Assembly (NCBI GenBank): GCA_031256755.1
Contig: JAIRPZ010000026.1
Span: 1 to 9,131 of the forward strand
DNA length: 9,131 nt
Direction of reading: 5' to 3'
Source of the DNA: Planctomycetaceae bacterium
GTDB lineage: Bacteria; Planctomycetota; Planctomycetia; Pirellulales; Thermoguttaceae
Shown: positions 6,952 to 9,131 of the stretch, in pieces
How positions within the stretch are numbered: position 1 is the first letter of the stretch
How the letters are laid out: each line of letters starts with the position of its first letter
Position numbers and translations under genes: made by a program
The notes under the pieces: generated by a model
Seen by the model: only the letters and a program-made list of their open reading frames with translations
Databases searched by the model: none
What the model was told of the DNA's origin: nothing

Positions 6952-8247
6952 TCACTTTCGATCCGCTTCGGGAATGTAGGCAGGCAATTTTTTCTCCGCA
7001 TAAACCGGCTTGAACTGCGTCAACCGCTGACGACCGCCGATCATCGGCAGCGACAGCATATCTTCGCCAACCAGCGGTTTCGCATAGCGGATAAATTCAT
7101 CCGAAACATCACAGCCGCCGGGCAAAATCCACGATACCGGAAACGTCCGCTCACTGTTCGCCACCAATTCCAGCGGCACTTTATCGTACCGGACATTGTA
7201 GATCAAACCCGGCTCACGCAATATCGCCGACATAAATCCCCCCTGTCCTGTTGCCGCTAATTCCATTGCCTTCTGCCCTAACCGGTATGCCTCATCCAAA
7301 TCAACCGGCGAAGCATAGGCCATCGAATGCCGCTGATCTGTTCCCGGTACATTGCCCCGCGCAGCACCCTTCGCCGGAATCCCTTGAGTATTCAAATGGT
7401 TCACCACAATTTGGGCCACTGACATTTGACTTGCGCTGAAATTCGTATGACCAAACGCATCTTTAACGACTCCAATCTCGCCGACATTAAATCCTTCGCT
7501 GATAACAACAATGCACCGACCGGCTTCCTTCACCTTGCTTCGGACTTGTTCCGTCAATTCGTCCAGCGAACAGGGACTTTCGGCAAGGTAAATGAGCAGT
7601 GGCATCTCCCGTTTCGGGTCGGCAAGCCGGGCAGCGGCAGGAATAAAACCGATTTTACGCCCCATCGCTTGCAGCACCAATACCGGATCGGCAGGAGACG
7701 ACCCTTTGTTTTCTTCATTAGCATATTGAACGGTATGCAGCCAGTATTTCGCTGTCGAACCGTAGCCCGGCGTGTGATCAATCAAAGAACCGGTACCGCT
7801 GGTTAAATCCGCCCCCACATCATTGTCAATCGTTTTCGGCACGCCGACCGCCGTCAATTCAAGACCCCGCTGTTCGGCAAGTTGAGCAATCTTGTTAGCC
7901 GTATCCATCGAATCATTTCCGCCGTTGTAGAGAAAATATCCGATGTTGTGGGCTTTGAGAACGTCAATCACACGTTCAAAATCTTCTTTCTGACGAGACT
8001 TGAGTTTATACCGGCAAGTACCTATCGAACCGGCAACAGGGGTGTAACGAAGAAGGGCGATTTCTTCTTCGGGCTGGTCGGACAAATTAAGGAGTTCTTC
8101 TTTGAGAACACCTTCGATTCCGTGGCAGCCGCCGAAAACAGTACCGATATGATCAAATTCTTTTGCGGCTTCAATCACGCCGCGCAGAGAACTGTTAATC
8201 ACACAAGTCGGGCCGCCGCTTTGGGCAATGACAACATTTTTTTTCAT
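6952..8247 (-). CDS. pfp: Pyrophosphate-dependent 6-phosphofructokinase
   Basis: This enzyme phosphorylates fructose 6-phosphate to fructose 1,6-bisphosphate in glycolysis, here probably with pyrophosphate rather than ATP, which makes the step reversible. In the 431-residue product counted from the ATG at 8247, the phosphate-binding loop is SGGPT (10-14), then GGNDS (109-113) and PKTIDND (137-143), MGRKIGF (195-201) and ISEGF (249-253). Two positions indicate pyrophosphate use in this superfamily: Asp112, where ATP enzymes have Gly (GGDGS), and Lys138, where ATP enzymes have Gly (PGTIDND). The length, greater than the about 320 residues of bacterial ATP-PfkA, fits the long PPi-type clade. The frame can be extended to a GTG at 8277, but that adds MRCRSFCLPI, which is unlike the family, and lies inside a leader hairpin. 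The Met before KKNVVIAQSGGPT is preferred although it lacks a Shine-Dalgarno. ATP use cannot be strictly excluded without assay. Confidence 0.93.
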   Translation of the reverse strand: MKKNVVIAQSGGPTCVINSSLRGVIEAAKEFDHIGTVFGGCHGIEGVLKEELLNLSDQPEEEIALLRYTPVAGSIGTCRYKLKSRQKEDFERVIDVLKAHNIGYFLYNGGNDSMDTANKIAQLAEQRGLELTAVGVPKTIDNDVGADLTSGTGSLIDHTPGYGSTAKYWLHTVQYANEENKGSSPADPVLVLQAMGRKIGFIPAAARLADPKREMPLLIYLAESPCSLDELTEQVRSKVKEAGRCIVVISEGFNVGEIGVVKDAFGHTNFSASQMSVAQIVVNHLNTQGIPAKGAARGNVPGTDQRHSMAYASPVDLDEAYRLGQKAMELAATGQGGFMSAILREPGLIYNVRYDKVPLELVANSERTFPVSWILPGGCDVSDEFIRYAKPLVGEDMLSLPMIGGRQRLTQFKPVYAEKKLPAYIPEADRK

Positions 8248-8266
8248 AATGGGGAGACAAAATGAA

Positions 8267-8282
8267 CGGCAGCGCACTGCCG
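8267..8282 (-). promoter_or_regulatory. Leader hairpin in the pfk mRNA
   Basis: A perfect 6-base inverted repeat CGGCAG/CTGCCG around a 4-base loop lies in the predicted 5' leader, between the expected start near 8302 and the ATG at 8247. It ends about 19 bases before the start codon. It could stabilise the mRNA or influence initiation; no known riboswitch pattern is recognised. Confidence 0.35.
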
Positions 8283-8309
8283 CTGTTGATACGATCTTGT
8301 AAAGACCGC

Positions 8310-8337
8310 ATTATAGCCGGTGAAGGAAAATTTTCAA
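8310..8337 (-). promoter_or_regulatory. pfk promoter
   Basis: On the minus strand TTGAAA (8337-8332) and a perfect TATAAT (8315-8310) are separated by 16 bases. The expected start is near 8302, leaving a leader of about 55 bases before the ATG at 8247. This is one of three TATAAT promoters in the window, each directly serving one minus-strand gene. Confidence 0.7.
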
Positions 8338-8354
8338 GGGTTTCTTCAAATTTG

Positions 8355-8416
8355 GACAGGATTTTACAGAATAAAACCGAATTTTTTACTTTGTTAATTA
8401 TCCTGATAATCCTGTC
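8355..8416. repeat. AGGAT-type intergenic inverted repeat
   Basis: GACAGGATT (8355-8363) pairs perfectly with AATCCTGTC (8408-8416); beyond this the arms remain similar with gaps. The right arm contains two ATCCTG copies 9 bases apart (8400-8405 and 8409-8414). Tandem or inverted ACAGGAT/ATCCTGATAATCCTGT runs are, from memory, common dispersed intergenic repeats in several phyla. Whether this one is dispersed in its genome cannot be judged from one window. Confidence 0.5.
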
Positions 8417-8428
8417 AAAACACAAATG

Positions 8429-8455
8429 AAAGCGGAGGGCTGTTCTTTCCGCTTT
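8429..8455 (-). terminator. Probable terminator of the small lipoprotein gene
   Basis: Eight bases past the lipoprotein stop, AAAGCGGA (8429-8436) and TCCGCTTT (8448-8455) form a perfect 8-base stem with an 11-base loop. On the minus strand it is followed by CATTTGTGTTTTG, a broken T tract, consistent with intrinsic termination. It separates the lipoprotein gene from the pfk promoter. Confidence 0.6.
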
Positions 8456-8462
8456 TCATTTT

Positions 8463-8969
8463 CTACTTTCCTTCCAGTTCCAGTTTGAAATGGTTCTTCC
8501 CTTTTTTCACTTTGGCTTTCAGAGGACTGGTTTCCCGTGAGGTGTACTGCTCCGGCAGGAAATTTTTCATCAGCGGTCTGCTGCTTTCCTCTGTCACCGG
8601 TCTGGTCGGGTCATATTGAGACGGTGTTTCCGCTTGCGCAGCAATTTCGTTGCCGGCATCATCAACGGCAGCAGTTTTCGTTACGGTAACAATATATTCG
8701 CCGGCAGCCGCTCCGTTGGCATTGGCTCCCGCAGTCTGTACGATAAACGTTCCGTCCGACTCCGTAACAGCCGAGGCAAAATGCGTCCCCGCCGTATCCG
8801 CCGAAGGAACAAAAATGACCATCGCACCGCCGACCGGCTTCCCGTCATACCGTACCTCGCCGGTAACAAGATTCACTGGCACGCCACCGCTCCCGCAGCC
8901 GCAAATTGTTAGTGTTGCGAAAATCGTTAATGTAACGATAAGGAATGTAATGGCTGTTAATGCTTTCAT
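8463..8969 (-). CDS. Small lipoprotein with transthyretin-like (carboxypeptidase-regulatory-like) domain
   Basis: This 168-residue protein has a hydrophobic signal segment (residues 5-22) and a lipobox-like ICGC with Cys25 as the probable lipid anchor; Cys23 is a less likely choice. Residues 32-95 show the beta-sandwich pattern of carboxypeptidase-regulatory-like or transthyretin-like domains: GEVRYDGKPVGGAMVIFVP, a DGTF turn (72-75) and GEYIVTVT (91-98). The C-terminal part is polar, with PSQYDPTRPV and then PEQYTSRETSPLKAKVKKG, ending in a short beta-like KNHFKLELEG. Many planctomycetes encode numerous paralogues of this layout, often annotated as hypothetical or carboxypeptidase regulatory-like proteins; their function is not established, and binding at the cell envelope is only an inference. 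Start: ATG at 8969, with no Shine-Dalgarno and a weak promoter region upstream. A likely terminator follows directly, so it is probably transcribed alone. Confidence 0.88.
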   Translation of the reverse strand: MKALTAITFLIVTLTIFATLTICGCGSGGVPVNLVTGEVRYDGKPVGGAMVIFVPSADTAGTHFASAVTESDGTFIVQTAGANANGAAAGEYIVTVTKTAAVDDAGNEIAAQAETPSQYDPTRPVTEESSRPLMKNFLPEQYTSRETSPLKAKVKKGKNHFKLELEGK

Positions 8970-9000
8970 TGATTTGTTAATGGTTAAAGGTTATTCTGTT

Positions 9001-9131
9001 AATTGAAAATTGATAATCAGGAAGACGGCAGACATCAGACGGCAGTTTGCAGAAAAAAAGATACCTGCAATCTTTCCCCTTTCTTGCTGCCGTCTGCAAA
9101 CTGCTGTCTCTCTCATTATCAATGATCAATT
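9001..9131. repeat. Long nested inverted repeat reaching the window edge
   Basis: Two pairs of arms nest in one structure. The outer arms, 9001-9017 and 9115-9131, match at 15 of 17 bases in inverted orientation. The inner arms, 9037-9052 and 9094-9109, match at 15 of 16, with CAGTTTGCAG/CTGCAAACTG perfect. The left arm is 14 bases longer than the right because AGACGGCAG occurs twice (9023-9031, 9037-9045), a 14-base tandem duplication. The 41-base centre holds its own small stem AAAGAT (9057-9062) / ATCTTT (9070-9075). No coding frame is apparent. This could be a REP/MITE-like element or the terminator of a gene beyond the edge; the window may truncate it. Confidence 0.65.

Noticed and set aside
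8248..8277. N-terminal extension of the phosphofructokinase to a GTG start at 8277
   Set aside because: The ten added residues (MRCRSFCLPI) do not resemble the family, the GTG lies inside a leader hairpin, and the ATG at 8247 precedes the conserved N-terminal strand directly.
1..9131. CRISPR array, tRNA/rRNA genes, transposase, integrase, toxin-antitoxin or defence genes
   Set aside because: I looked for regularly spaced repeats, cloverleaf-like segments and typical motifs on both strands and saw none. The window reads as ordinary chromosomal genes plus small intergenic repeats.

Overview
The window looks like chromosomal DNA of a Planctomycetota bacterium, of a lineage with moderate GC (about half, estimated by eye). 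The basis is circumstantial. There is a short lipoprotein carrying a transthyretin-like beta-sandwich (GEVRYDGKPV...GEYIVTVT) of a kind very common in planctomycetes, a pyrophosphate-type phosphofructokinase, a long lipoprotein-type RND adaptor, generally poor Shine-Dalgarno sequences, and single-gene transcription units. A 16S gene or another marker would be needed to be sure.

Layout, left to right. (1) Positions 86-1150, minus strand: an unrecognised secreted protein whose 3' end looks disturbed; a partial open frame on the plus strand (2-196) runs into it. (2) 1151-1531: an AT-rich divergent spacer with a candidate promoter in each direction. (3) 1532-3064, plus strand: a lipoprotein periplasmic adaptor (membrane fusion protein) of an RND-type efflux pump, with no permease or TolC gene beside it. 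(4) 3069-3089: a hairpin at the convergent junction with rlmN. (5) 3077-4141, minus strand: rlmN, 23S rRNA/tRNA m2A methyltransferase, with a near-consensus promoter placed so that the mRNA would be leaderless. (6) 4254-6821, minus strand: cheA with two phosphotransfer (Hpt) domains and no visible P2 domain. (7) 6952-8247, minus strand: PPi-dependent 6-phosphofructokinase. (8) 8355-8455: an AGGAT-type inverted repeat and a likely terminator. (9) 8463-8969, minus strand: the small lipoprotein. (10) 9001-9131: a long nested inverted repeat reaching the window edge.

The genes do not form one pathway. rlmN, cheA and pfk follow one another on the minus strand, but each has its own -35/-10 pair with a perfect TATAAT, so they appear to be separately transcribed housekeeping or signalling genes. 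The chemotaxis kinase and the efflux adaptor are both orphans within this window and must find their partners elsewhere in the genome.

I found no convincing new multi-gene system. The points most worth a second look are the leaderless rlmN transcript, the tandem-Hpt CheA, the damaged or recoded end of the first gene, and the two intergenic inverted-repeat elements.
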